A stretch of 41,708 nt of DNA from the NCBI GenBank assembly GCA_964496975.1, contig CAZCBN010000013.1, positions 1 to 41,708 of the forward strand, read 5' to 3'. The notes below the pieces were generated by a model that did no database searches, was not told the origin of the DNA, and saw nothing but the letters and a program-made list of their open reading frames with translations. The translations under genes were made by a program, and so were the position numbers. The stretch comes from CAZCBN01 sp964496975 (GTDB lineage Bacteria; Planctomycetota; Phycisphaerae; Phycisphaerales; UBA1924). Below are positions 20,259 through 29,439 of the stretch, one piece after another. Position 1 is the stretch's first letter; every line of letters begins with the position of its first letter.

Positions 20259-21719
20259 ATGAGCGCTGCTGCCATCGCCGCGGACCAGCACGGAGTGTCT
20301 GGGGGTCGTTCCGGGTCGCTGCTTTCAGCCGGGGGGCCCAGCGGGGTGCCCATGGCGGTGCCGGCGGGGATGCCGATCATCGACCCGCGGCTGGAGCCGA
20401 TCCGGGCGAAGGTGCTGGCGGGGGAGCGGCTCAGCCTGGCCGACGGCGAGGTGCTGTACGCGACGCCGGACATCTGGGGCGTGGTGGCGCTGGCGCAGGC
20501 CGTGCGCGACCGGCTGCACCCGGGCGTGGGCTACTTCAACATCAACCGGCACCTGAACTACTCGAACGTGTGCGCGCTCTCGTGCAAGTTCTGCGAGTTC
20601 TATCGGAAGAAGGGCGAGGAGGGCGCGTACACGCGCGACCTGTCGTACATCCGCGACGAGGCGCACAAGGCGTGCGAGAGCGGGGCGACGGAGATGCACA
20701 TCGTCGGCGGGCTCGACCCCTACCTGCCGTGGTCGTACTACCCCGAGATGATCGCCGCCATCCGCGAGGTGGCGGAGACGCACGCGGCGGCGAGCGGGAG
20801 CGACCGGCTCCACATCAAGGCCTTTACAGCGGTGGAGGTCACGCACCTGGCGAAGATCGCCAAGGTGTACAAGCGCGACGACCGCAAGGCGGGCATTCGG
20901 CACGTGCTGAGCGAGCTGAAGGCGGCGGGGCTCGGGAGCCTGCCCGGCGGCGGGGCCGAGGTGTTCGATGACCGCGTGCACGACGAGGCCTTCAAGGGCA
21001 AGATCCGCAGCGACGAGTGGCTGGATGTTCACCTCGTGGCGCACTCGCTGGGGCTGAACAGCAACGCGACGATTTTGTACGGGCACATCGATCAGCGGCG
21101 GGAGCGGCTCGTGCACATGGAGATCCTGCGGCGGGCGCAGGACGCGGCGCTGGAGCGGATGGGGTATGCCGGGGCGGGAGGCACCGGGGCATCGAGGCAT
21201 CGAGGCACCGAGGGGGAAGAGATTGCGGCGATCCGGGATATCACGGCGCCGGTGATCACGCTGACGCGGGCGGGAGTGCGGCAGCCGAGCGTGCCGGCGG
21301 CGGGGGGGGCGGGCGGGGCCGGGGGGTCGGGGTACTTTCAGACGATCATCCCGTTGCCGTTCTTTCCCGATGGGAGCGAGCTGGAGCACTTGCCGGGGCC
21401 GAGCGGGCTTGAGAACTACCGCACGCTGGCCGTCGCGCGGCTGATGCTGGACAACTTCCCGCATGTGAAGGCGTTCTGGATCATGCAGACGCTGCCGATG
21501 GCGCAGGTGATGCTGCGGAGCGGGGCGGACGACATCGACGGCACGGTGGTGTGGTACGACATCACGCACGTCGGCGGGGCGAACACGCACCAGGAGGTGA
21601 CGGTGGGCACGCTCCAGAAGGCGATCCGCGAGGCGGGCTACACGCCGGTGGAGCGGGACACGGTGTACCGGAGGGTGGAGCGGGACGGGCGGCGGTGGCG
21701 CGTGGCGACGGAGGGGTAA
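20259..21719 (+). CDS. mqnE: Aminofutalosine synthase (radical SAM), with long insertion
   Basis: Joins chorismate-derived 3-enolpyruvylbenzoate to SAM to form aminofutalosine in the futalosine pathway to menaquinone. Start ATG 20259; 486 residues. CALSCKFC (Cys105, 109, 112) binds the 4Fe-4S cluster. YFNINRHLNYSNVC precedes it, and MHIVGGLDPYLPWSYY, LHIKAFTAVEV, LPGGGAEVFDDRVH and LGLNSNATILYGHID follow, all hallmarks of MqnE rather than MqnC. Residues about 301-358, between RAQDAALER and YFQTIIPLPF, are a low-complexity insertion absent from normal (about 370-390 residue) homologs and contain the 8-bp genomic repeat. No other mqn gene lies in the window. Confidence 0.94.
   Translation: MSAAAIAADQHGVSGGRSGSLLSAGGPSGVPMAVPAGMPIIDPRLEPIRAKVLAGERLSLADGEVLYATPDIWGVVALAQAVRDRLHPGVGYFNINRHLNYSNVCALSCKFCEFYRKKGEEGAYTRDLSYIRDEAHKACESGATEMHIVGGLDPYLPWSYYPEMIAAIREVAETHAAASGSDRLHIKAFTAVEVTHLAKIAKVYKRDDRKAGIRHVLSELKAAGLGSLPGGGAEVFDDRVHDEAFKGKIRSDEWLDVHLVAHSLGLNSNATILYGHIDQRRERLVHMEILRRAQDAALERMGYAGAGGTGASRHRGTEGEEIAAIRDITAPVITLTRAGVRQPSVPAAGGAGGAGGSGYFQTIIPLPFFPDGSELEHLPGPSGLENYRTLAVARLMLDNFPHVKAFWIMQTLPMAQVMLRSGADDIDGTVVWYDITHVGGANTHQEVTVGTLQKAIREAGYTPVERDTVYRRVERDGRRWRVATEG
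21180..21211. repeat. 8-bp repeat units inside mqnE
   Basis: Four units GGCACCGG, GGCATCGA, GGCATCGA and GGCACCGA, the same family as the minus-strand reading of the intergenic array at 13441-13544. They encode part of the insertion around ASRHRGTEG. Confidence 0.85.
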
Positions 21720-21785
21720 AGGAAGAGAAGCGGGGAGAGGACAGGCGGCAGGCCTATCTCACCGCGGACGAGGGACAAGGCGGCC

Positions 21786-23646
21786 TCAGCGTGGGCCGGT
21801 GCCTTCCGAGCGTTTGGCTTCGAGCGCTTCCCAGCGGGCGTAGAGCGCGGCGACCTTGGCGTGGGCGGCGTCGAGGGCGGCGCAGGCCTTCGCCATCGCG
21901 GCGTGGTCGGCGATGATCTTGGGGTCGGCGACGGCGGCCTCGGCCTTGGTCACGGCGGCCTCGGCCTGCGCGATGTCGGACTCGATGCGGTCGTATTCGC
22001 GCTGCTCGTTAAAGCTCAGCTTCACGCGGCGGCCGGTGGGCGCGGGCGATGCGGCGGCCGCGCTCGCGCTGCTCGACGCGGCGGGGACGGGCTTGGCGGC
22101 CTCGGCCCGCGCCTTGGCGGCGGCGTCGGCCGCGGCGAGCGCCTGGTCGAGGCTTGCGTAGAGGTTCGCGTTGCCCCGGCCGTCGAGGGCGAGGATCTCG
22201 GTGGCGAGGCGGGCGATCATCGCGCGGTCGTGGGTGACGAGGAGGATGGCGCCGGGGTAGTCCTCGAGGGCCTCTTCGAGGGTTTCGAGCGTGGGGATGT
22301 CGAGGTCGTTGGTGGGCTCGTCGAGGATGAGGACGTCGCTGGCCTCCACCATGATGCGGGCGACGTGGACCCGCGCGAGCTCGCCCCCGCTGAGCGAGCC
22401 GACGCCCTGCTCGAGCTGATGGTCGGCGAAGAGAAAGCGCCGGGCCCAGCCGGCGACGTGGATGGACTGGCCCCGGAAGACGACAAAGTTGCCGACGGGG
22501 CACAGCGCGTCGCGCAGCGAGAGGTCGGGCGGCAAGTCCTGGCGGCGCTGGCTGAAGACGGCGACGCGGGGCGCGGGGTCGGCGCGGCTCACCTCGCCCC
22601 GCACGGCGAAGCCCGCGTCGGCGTCGGCCTGGCTGAGCTGGCCCGTGAGCGCGCGGATGAGCGTGGTCTTGCCGCTGCCGTTGGGGCCCAGCAGGCCCAG
22701 CCGGTCGCCCGCGCCGAGGCGCAGCGTGACGCCCGAGAAGAGGCTCCGGCCGGCGAGCGTGACGGACAGGTCCGCCGCGGCGAGGAGCTTTCGGGTCTTT
22801 CGGCCGCCGGCGGCGAAGTCGAGCCGGGCCCCGCCCCGCTCGGCGGCGGCGGAGCGTTCCTTCATCTCGGCGAGGGTGTCGATGCGCTCGTGGCTCTCGG
22901 CGATGCGGCCCTTGGCCTTGGTGCCGCGGCCCTGCGGGCCCCGGCTCAGCCAGGCGAGGTCTTTGCGCACCTGGTTGGCGAGGGAACGCTGCTGCGCGGC
23001 GTGGGCGTCCAGAAACTCCGACTTGCGCTGGAGGAAGGTGGTGTAGTTGCCGTCGGCGGCGAGCAGGCCCTGCGGGTAGGCGTCGCTGAGCTCGGCGACG
23101 CGCGACGCGACACGCTCCAAAAAGGCCCGGTCGTGCGTGACAAAGACCGCGGCCGCCGGGGGCCGGGCGCCGCCGCGGGCGGTGACGCGGACNNNNNNNN
23201 NNGTCCACGCGGGCGAGCGCGGCGGCGACGGCGAGCCGCTTCCGCCAGCCACCGGAGAGCGCGGCCGCGTCGGTCTGGGCGAGGGCGTCGGGGAAGTCGA
23301 GCTTCGTCAGGACGATGTCGGTGATGAGATCGGCGCTGTGCTCGTCCGGGGCGGCGGCGCCCTCGGCGGGCGGGTGCATGGCGGCGCGGTGCACGACCTC
23401 GCGCGCGGTGAGGCCGGGCGGGAACTCGTCGGCCTGATCGACAAAGGCGACGCGCAGGCCGCGGGGGAGCTTGACCTCGCCGGCGTCGGGCTGGTCTCGG
23501 CCGGCGAGGAGGCGGAGGAGGGTGCTCTTGCCGGCGCCGTTGGGGCCGATGAGGCCGAGCCGGTCGCCCGCGTGCACGGTGAGGGAGACGCCGCGGAAGA
23601 GGGTGCGGAAGCTGATGTTTTTGGTGATGTCGCGGGCGTGGAGCAT
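21786..23646 (-). CDS. ABC-F family ATPase, Uup-like, split by assembly gap
   Basis: Start ATG 23646 (MLHARDITKN). ABC domain 1 shows GLIGPNGAGKSTLLRLLAG and LSGGWRKRLAVAAALARVD, then 10 Ns. After the gap the frame differs and resumes in AAAVFVTHDRAFLERVASR. Walker B and the DEPTNHLD stretch expected between them are missing, so the gap is larger than 10 bases and the apparent frameshift is an artefact. Domain 2 is complete: GLLGPNGSGKTTLIRALTG, GSLSGGELARVHVARIMVE, LILDEPTNDLDIPTLETLEE and VTHDRAMI. The C-terminal coiled coil (FNEQREYDRIESDIAQAEAA onward) matches the Uup C-terminal domain. ABC-F proteins act on the ribosome or on DNA intermediates, not in transport. The gene is probably intact in the organism. 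Confidence 0.9.
23193..23202. other. Assembly gap (10 Ns)
   Basis: A run of Ns inside the ABC-F gene. The translated flanks lack roughly 20-30 expected residues (Walker B region), so the true gap is longer than 10 bases. Confidence 0.95.
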
Positions 23647-23753
23647 GGCGGGCGAGCGTACGCCCGGGAGGGGGAAGGGGTGGACGCGCGGGGGCGGGGA
23701 AGGAGAGACGTACGGAAGAGATGAAGGCGGGGAGGGGAAGACCCGGCTCGGAG

Positions 23754-23817
23754 AGCCGGGCCACCCAAGAGGCGGGCCACCCAAGAGCCGGGCCACCCGG
23801 GAGCCGGGCTACTCGGC
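23754..23817. repeat. 16-bp tandem repeats between two genes
   Basis: Units AGCCGGGCCACCCAAG (23754), AGGCGGGCCACCCAAG (23770), AGCCGGGCCACCCGGG (23786) and a decayed AGCCGGGCTACTCGGC (23802). The last copy runs into the final codons of the zinc-ribbon membrane protein, whose stop begins at 23809. The array fills much of the gap upstream of the ABC-F start. Confidence 0.85.
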
Positions 23818-25509
23818 GGGCGCAGGCTCGCGGGCGACGCCGAAGACGGGATGCGTGTACGCGGGGCCGGCGATCGGGGTCTCGGGCGCCTTGCCCGCGA
23901 GCCGGGCGGTCTCGGCGGCGGCGATCACCTCGTCGCTGGGCGAGAGGGGGACGTCGTGGAAGACGATCTCGCCCCGCCAGCATTCTTCGGCGATGTCGGA
24001 GGCTTCGTACGCCGCGTCTTCGCTCGCGATGAGCAGGACGGTGACGCGGTCGAGGTCGAGGGCGTTGTCTCCGCTGACGCCCCAAGTGTGCGAGACGCCT
24101 GGTGGGAAGGCGACGCGGGAGATCATGGCGCGCCGTGACTCGTCGCGCGGGTCGACGAGCCAGACCTCAAAGGACGCGGGCACGGGGAGGTCCGCTGCGT
24201 TGATCTGCACGCTCCAATGCTGGCGATGCTCGGGCTGCCGCGAAGGGTTCGTGGTGCGTTGCAGCGTCGTGAGGCTCAGCGACTTCGCCATCGCGTCGGC
24301 GTGCGGGGCAAAGTCCAGCGGGCGGATGAGGTCGGCCACGACGCTGCCCGCGGGAAGCGACGTGAACCCGGTCTCAACCACGCGGCGGAAGGGGGCGGGC
24401 CCGCGGGGCGGCGGGGTGCCGTCCTGCGGCGCGGCGGCGGCCTCGGCGGGGGGAGGCAGCTCGATCGAGGCCGCGGGCGCATCGACGCTGTCGCCTTCGA
24501 GCGCGAGATGGCCGGTGAGGTGCAACGCGAGCGTGTGAGGGCCGGCGGGCAGCGTCTCGGGGAACGCGACGATGGTGCTGTACGTCGAGCTGCCGCCGGA
24601 GCGGACGGTGGACCGGGACGGCGCGGGGAGCACGGTCGCCGTCCACGGCTCGCCGTCGAGCGTGGCGGCCTCGGCGGACGAGCGCAGTTGCACCCCGGTG
24701 CCGCCGGGGCCCCGGGCGGTCGAGACGGAGACGCTGACGCGCGTCGGCCGGCCGAGCAGCACCTTCTCGCGCACGTTCAGGCGGACGTCGACGGCGCGGT
24801 CGAGGAACGCGGCGAGCTCGCTGTCGCTGAGCGCGTCGTACGCCCGCTCGGCGGAGACGACGACATCGCCCCACCCCTCGTTCCACACCGCCACCGGGTT
24901 GGCCTGCAGCGCGAGGGCCTGCTCGACGAGGCGACGCACGGCGGGCGCACGCAGGCCCTCGTTCTCGATGCGCAGCACGATCTCGGCGAGCGCGGCGTCG
25001 GCCTCGAAGTTTGTGCCGACCGCCTCCAGCCGCAGGAGCCAGAGGGGCTTGTACGTGTTCCAGTTCACGCCCGCGACGGCCCGGACGCCCAGCGCGCCCA
25101 CGCCGGCTCCCCCCGCGAGGAAGAGCAGCAGCCCCGCAACGAGCAGCCCGGGGCGGACGCGACGGCGGCCGTAGCGGACCGACTCGGCGAGCGACACATC
25201 GCGGCCGCACTCGGGGCAGCGGCCGCCGGCGCTGGATTGGGCGAGGGTGGACTGGGCGAGGGTGGATTGGGCGAGGGTGGACTGGGCGAGGGTGGATTGG
25301 GCGAGGGTGGATTGGGCGAGGGTGGACTGGGCGAAGCTGGTCTGGGCGAGGGCGGGCTGCGACGCGATGCCCGTGAGGTCAAACCCGCAGCCGCGGCAGT
25401 GCGGCTCTCGGCCGACCCGCCGGCCCCGCACGCCCAGCACGAACAACACCAGGCCCGCCAGCGCGGCGACACCCCCGGCGATCAGCAGCAACAAGACCGG
25501 CACCGCCAT
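23809..25509 (-). CDS. Membrane protein with zinc ribbon split by pentapeptide repeat array
   Basis: Start ATG 25509; 566 residues. Helix 1 is at about 4-26. A zinc ribbon follows: CRGCGFDLTG, then after the insertion CPECGRDV. In planctomycete homologs the two CxxC knuckles are normally about 10-20 residues apart; here about 45 residues of LAQST repeats separate them. A second hydrophobic helix (GLLVAGLLLFLAGGAGVGAL) precedes a long extracytoplasmic region with beta-sandwich character and no recognised enzyme motif. The C-terminal half is rich in SLPAGSVVADLI-type strands. Function unknown. The stop lies within a 16-bp repeat array. Confidence 0.8.
   Translation of the reverse strand: MAVPVLLLLIAGGVAALAGLVLFVLGVRGRRVGREPHCRGCGFDLTGIASQPALAQTSFAQSTLAQSTLAQSTLAQSTLAQSTLAQSTLAQSSAGGRCPECGRDVSLAESVRYGRRRVRPGLLVAGLLLFLAGGAGVGALGVRAVAGVNWNTYKPLWLLRLEAVGTNFEADAALAEIVLRIENEGLRAPAVRRLVEQALALQANPVAVWNEGWGDVVVSAERAYDALSDSELAAFLDRAVDVRLNVREKVLLGRPTRVSVSVSTARGPGGTGVQLRSSAEAATLDGEPWTATVLPAPSRSTVRSGGSSTYSTIVAFPETLPAGPHTLALHLTGHLALEGDSVDAPAASIELPPPAEAAAAPQDGTPPPRGPAPFRRVVETGFTSLPAGSVVADLIRPLDFAPHADAMAKSLSLTTLQRTTNPSRQPEHRQHWSVQINAADLPVPASFEVWLVDPRDESRRAMISRVAFPPGVSHTWGVSGDNALDLDRVTVLLIASEDAAYEASDIAEECWRGEIVFHDVPLSPSDEVIAAAETARLAGKAPETPIAGPAYTHPVFGVAREPAPAE
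25231..25350. repeat. Eight 15-bp tandem repeats splitting a zinc ribbon
   Basis: Eight units of GGTGGAYTGGGCGAG from 25231 to 25350; the first and last are slightly diverged. Read on the minus strand they give LAQST repeated, keeping the frame. The units differ only at the silent C/T position and at the ends, implying recent expansion. Confidence 0.93.
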
Positions 25510-25611
25510 GCTGACAGCGTACCGGCGAAACAGGGAACGATCGACCGCGGGGCGACCGCGGGGCGATCGGGCGCGGGCGAGGGCTCGCCCGTTCGCCACG
25601 CGTTTGCCCCC

Positions 25612-27231
25612 TTAATCAGCGGCCTTGGTCGGGGTCGCGGCCGAGGCGCCCGTCGCCGCGGCGGCGGCGTCGCGGGTGACGCCCGATCGGGCGATCCACT
25701 GCAGCAGGTCGCCGGCGAGGCGGCCGTCCACCGTGCCCTGGAAGGCGTTGGACAGGCTGCTCTGCAGGTCGGGGTGGCCCGTCATGCCGTGGTCGAGGCC
25801 CTGGACATTTCGGAACTCGGCGAGGCCCGGGGCGCGGGCGTTGACGAACTCGGCGATGGTCTGCGAACCCTCTTCGCCGGCGACCCAGTCAAACTCGCCG
25901 TGCATCACGAGCGTCGGCACGCCGCGGTCGGCAACGTCGGCCCAGGCGGTGAACAGGTCCTGCAGGAAGAGCTCGTGGTGAAAGCGCGCGTGCCGCCCGG
26001 CGTAGCTGCGGCCGTCCTCGCCGTAGCCGCTGGGCTCGCGCAGGGCGGGGCTCGCGGCGAAGATCTCGTCGGGCGTCTGGCCCAGAACGACCATGCGGGC
26101 GAGGAACTCGGTGAGCGGCTGGAGATTGGCCTCAAACTCCGCGCGGTCCGCGCCGAAGAGCAGCGACTGGCGGCGCGTGTTCTCGATGAGGTACTCGAAC
26201 CAGTTGCCCGGCTCGGTGCCCCACACGGCGACGCCCGCGGGCCGCCAGTCCTTCGGGGCGTTCTGCACCATGAGCGGGGCCATCAGGCCGCCCATGCTGG
26301 CGCCGACGATGTAGATGCGGTTGGGGTCGATGCGCGGGTCGGCCCGCAGCGCGGCGAGGCCGGCCTCGTAGCCCTCGAGCTCGCGGTCAAAGCCCAGCTC
26401 GTCGCAGGGCCCGCCCTCGCTGTCGCCGCAGCCCGGCTTGTCCACGCGGTACACCGCGAGGCCCGCGCGGGCGATGGGGTCGAGCAGCGCCCGGACCGGG
26501 CCCACGGGCTGCTGGGGCGCGACCGGGGGCAGCTCGATGCTGGAGCACGGGATGCCCTGCACGAAGTAGACGCACGCCACCGGCCCGACCGCCGACACCG
26601 GCACGCTCAGCATGCTGCGGAGCCGAGCCCCGTCCTTCAGCGACACCTCGCCCAGGTGCACCGTGCTCAGCGCGAGCTCGTCCTTCGGGGCCTGCGTCGG
26701 CGTGACCGTGAGCGCCACCGACTCCTCGCCCCGCCGCACGCCCATCTGCACGGGCCGGCCTTCCTTCAGCGTCTGCGCCACGGCGGCGAACTCGGGCCAG
26801 GTGAGCGTGGGCTTGCCGGCGAGCGCGACGACCACGTCGCCCGCCTGCACGCCCGCCGCCTCCGCCGCGCTGCCGGGCGACACGCCGGCGACGGGCACGC
26901 CCGAGGTCGCCTCGCGCCCCGCGGCGTCGACACGCACACCCAGCACACCCCGGCGCGGCAAGGGCGCCGGAAGCGTCGCGGCGTCCGGCGCCGCCGCGGC
27001 GCCCGAGGCCTGTTCCGCGGAGAGGCCCAGGGCCGCGTCGGCGGCCAGGCCCCACGTCAGCGCCATGGAGAGCGCCACCGCGCCCACCGCCGCGGAGGCC
27101 GAGGCCCACGGCGCGATCGCGCCGTTGCGGCCCAGGTTGCTCGCCTGGTTGCTGGCCTGGTTGCTGCCTTCGTGGTGCCCGTTGTGCCGCTCGCGCGCGC
27201 CGCCGCCGCCGGACGTGTGTGCCGTCGCCAT
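25612..27231 (-). CDS. PDZ domain plus alpha/beta-hydrolase fusion, membrane-anchored
   Basis: Start ATG 27231, with AGGAG 7 nt upstream; 539 residues. Residues 1-40 are hydrophilic with NQAS repeats and His/Gly. A helix at about 41-66 is a signal or anchor. PDZ domain at about 93-178 (RRGVLGVRVD, GSAAEAAGVQAGDVVVALAG). Then an alpha/beta hydrolase: VYRVDKPGCGDSEG, the nucleophile elbow GASMGG (Ser312), GEFDWV with the likely acid, and GLDHGMTGHP with the His. Probably an exported esterase or peptidase whose PDZ part selects substrate; the pairing is uncommon. Substrate unknown. Confidence 0.88.
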   Translation of the reverse strand: MATAHTSGGGGARERHNGHHEGSNQASNQASNLGRNGAIAPWASASAAVGAVALSMALTWGLAADAALGLSAEQASGAAAAPDAATLPAPLPRRGVLGVRVDAAGREATSGVPVAGVSPGSAAEAAGVQAGDVVVALAGKPTLTWPEFAAVAQTLKEGRPVQMGVRRGEESVALTVTPTQAPKDELALSTVHLGEVSLKDGARLRSMLSVPVSAVGPVACVYFVQGIPCSSIELPPVAPQQPVGPVRALLDPIARAGLAVYRVDKPGCGDSEGGPCDELGFDRELEGYEAGLAALRADPRIDPNRIYIVGASMGGLMAPLMVQNAPKDWRPAGVAVWGTEPGNWFEYLIENTRRQSLLFGADRAEFEANLQPLTEFLARMVVLGQTPDEIFAASPALREPSGYGEDGRSYAGRHARFHHELFLQDLFTAWADVADRGVPTLVMHGEFDWVAGEEGSQTIAEFVNARAPGLAEFRNVQGLDHGMTGHPDLQSSLSNAFQGTVDGRLAGDLLQWIARSGVTRDAAAAATGASAATPTKAAD

Positions 27232-27436
27232 CGCTGTGCTCCTGTCGAAAAAAGGACCGCCCAGGTGCGGGGCACCGCCGTCTCGCCGGCCCGCGCCGCC
27301 CCGGCCGAGCCATCCAACCCGGCCCGACCGGCAACGAGAGATGCGCCGCCCCCGCGGCCCCGTCAGGCCCAACGCATGGAGTCGCACGCCCGGCTCGCCG
27401 AGCGCGAAGGCCGCCGCCCCGCGATACACCACCGCC

Positions 27437-27964
27437 ATGCCGCCCGCCCCCCCACTCACGCCCCTGGCCCCGCTCGCCCCCGTTGCGGCGCTCGCCCCGC
27501 TGCACCCGCTCCTCGCCGCGGGGCTGGTTTTTCTCGGCGGTGGGCTGGGCAGCGTCGCCCGGTATGCCCTGGCCGAGGCCCTGCGTCCCGGTCGGCCCAC
27601 GACGGGCGACTTCCCCTGGGCCACGCTGCTCGTGAACCTCGCCGGCGCGGCGACCATCGGCCTGCTCGCCCCGCGCCTGGCCGACCGCGAGCCGGCCCGG
27701 CTGCTGCTCGCCGTCGGGGTGCTGGGCGGCTTCACCACGTTCAGCACGTTCGCCCTGGAGGCCGCGAGGCTGGCGCAGGCCGGGCACTGGGGCCGGGCGG
27801 CCGCGTACGTCGCCGTCACCAACGCCGTCGGCCTGCTCGCGGCGGCGCTGCTGCTGGCCGCCCCGGGCCCCACGCCCAACCCGCCCGCCGACTCGCCCGC
27901 CGGCCCGGCCGCCGAACCCGCCTCACCCCCCACCCCCGGGCCCACGCCCGGGCGCGAGCCGTAA
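27437..27964 (+). CDS. crcB: Fluoride-specific ion channel CrcB/Fluc
   Basis: Exports fluoride through a dual-topology dimer. 175 residues. FLGGGLGSVARYAL (about 33-45), WATLLVNLAGAATIGLL (Asn67 of the pore) and VLGGFTTFSTFALEA (about 95-109, the Phe-box and Na+ site) are the family signatures. Four helices fit. The C-terminal 35 residues are Pro/Ala-rich and extra. Start ATG 27437 is chosen as the first in-frame Met close to the conserved region. I saw no fluoride riboswitch in the 200 bp upstream. Only one crcB copy is in the window, so it probably forms a homodimer. Confidence 0.93.
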   Translation: MPPAPPLTPLAPLAPVAALAPLHPLLAAGLVFLGGGLGSVARYALAEALRPGRPTTGDFPWATLLVNLAGAATIGLLAPRLADREPARLLLAVGVLGGFTTFSTFALEAARLAQAGHWGRAAAYVAVTNAVGLLAAALLLAAPGPTPNPPADSPAGPAAEPASPPTPGPTPGREP

Positions 27965-28005
27965 CGGCCTCCGCCCCCCCGCCCCATCCCTACACTGGCC
28001 CCGCC

Positions 28006-29439
28006 ATGGATCAGATCCTCGAAGCCATCCAGAACTTCGTCACCACCCAGCTCTTTGTCAGCGTGCACGTGCTGCTCATCATCGCGCACGTCCTGCTCAT
28101 CGCGGTGGCGTACGCCGTCTATCTGGAGCGGAAGATCTCCGCCTACATCCAGGACCGCATGGGCCCCAACCGCGTGGGCTTTGACTTCGGCCTGCCCTTC
28201 CTGAAGTTCCTCTCGTGGGAAGGGCCCCTGAAGGGCCTCTGGGGCCTGGGCCAGCCCCTCGCCGACGGCGTGAAGTTCCTCCTCAAGGAAGACTTCACCC
28301 CCCGCGGCGTGGACAAGCTCCTCTTCTCCCTTGCCCCCGTCCTCATCATCATCCCCGCCCTCATCGGCTTCGTCGTCATCCCCTGGGGCGGCGTCTGGAA
28401 CATGCCGGGCCCCTTCAACCTCCCCCTCGTCGGCCCCATCGGCGGCGAACCCGTCTACATCACCGGCGCCCACGTCAACGTCGGCATCATCTACCTCCTC
28501 GCCGTCGCCTCCGTCGGCGTCTACGGCGTCACCCTCGGCGGATGGGCCTCAAACTCCAAGTACTCCTTCCTCGGCGGCCTCCGCTCCACCGCCCAGATGA
28601 TCTCCTACGAGATCCCCCTGGGCCTCTCCCTGCTCGCCGTCCTCCTCATGGTCGGCACCGTCATGCCCGAGGGCATCATCGGCTACCAGGCCAAGCACGG
28701 CTGGAACGTCCTCGCCCAGCCCCTGGGCTGCGTGCTCTTCTTCATCTGCGCCCTCGCCGAGGCCAACCGCGCCCCCTTCGACAACGCCGAGGCCGAGCAG
28801 GAGCTCGTCGGCGGCTACCACACCGAGTACTCCTCCATGCGCTTCGCCCTCTTCTTCCTCGCCGAATACATGCACATGTTCACCAGCAGCGCGTTCTGGG
28901 TGCTGCTCTTCTTCGGCGGCTACCACCTCCCCTTCCTCGAGCTCACCGACCCGGCCAGCACCTCGCTGCTCGCCGTGCTCGCCAAGTTCGGCGTCTACTT
29001 CGCCAAGGTCGTCCTCGTCATCGCGTTCATGATGGTCATCCGCTGGACCCTCCCCCGCCTCCGCTACGACCAGGTCATGATGCTCGGCTGGCAGACGCTC
29101 ATCCCCATGGCCCTCACCCTCGTCGTCTCGAGCAGCGTCATGGTCTACCTGGGCTTCACTCCCGCCGAGATGGCCGAGCGCATGCGCGGCAGCACCCTCG
29201 TCGGCATCCCGCTCGCCACCTTCCCGTTCATGCCGATGCTCGCCGTCAGCGGGCTCGTGCTCGTGGGCGTCTACCTGGGCCAGACCCTGCTGCCGAGCAG
29301 CACGGCCAACCGCAAGGTGCCGATGTACGGCAGCCGCTTCGCCCCCGTCCCCGGCACCCGCGTGGTCACCGCCCCGACCAACCCCATGGCCGTGGAAGAC
29401 CGCCCGGTGCAGGGGACGCGGATTGAGGTGGGGGCGTAA
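28006..29439 (+). CDS. nuoH: NADH-quinone oxidoreductase subunit H, solitary and extended
   Basis: Membrane subunit next to the quinone chamber of respiratory complex I. Start ATG 28006; 477 residues. AVAYAVYLERKISAYIQDRMGPNRVG is present in pieces, then GLGQPLADGVKFLLKEDFTP, SKYSFLGGLRSTAQMISYEI, ALAEANRAPFDNAEAEQELV with its conserved acids, YHTEYSSMRFALFFLAEYMH and RWTLPRLRYDQVM. All are strongly conserved. It exceeds the usual 320-400 residues through a hydrophobic helix near residues 405-425 and a polar tail. No other nuo gene is next to it, although nuo genes are normally clustered. Confidence 0.96.
   Translation: MDQILEAIQNFVTTQLFVSVHVLLIIAHVLLIAVAYAVYLERKISAYIQDRMGPNRVGFDFGLPFLKFLSWEGPLKGLWGLGQPLADGVKFLLKEDFTPRGVDKLLFSLAPVLIIIPALIGFVVIPWGGVWNMPGPFNLPLVGPIGGEPVYITGAHVNVGIIYLLAVASVGVYGVTLGGWASNSKYSFLGGLRSTAQMISYEIPLGLSLLAVLLMVGTVMPEGIIGYQAKHGWNVLAQPLGCVLFFICALAEANRAPFDNAEAEQELVGGYHTEYSSMRFALFFLAEYMHMFTSSAFWVLLFFGGYHLPFLELTDPASTSLLAVLAKFGVYFAKVVLVIAFMMVIRWTLPRLRYDQVMMLGWQTLIPMALTLVVSSSVMVYLGFTPAEMAERMRGSTLVGIPLATFPFMPMLAVSGLVLVGVYLGQTLLPSSTANRKVPMYGSRFAPVPGTRVVTAPTNPMAVEDRPVQGTRIEVGA

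Noticed and set aside
27232..27436. Fluoride riboswitch before crcB
   Set aside because: The conserved core and pseudoknot arrangement of the crcB motif could not be found in this GC-rich leader.
24217..28005. Very long plus-strand frame upstream of nuoH
   Set aside because: The nuoH frame happens to be open for 1263 codons before its true start. That part is antisense to two genuine genes and has no recognisable protein.
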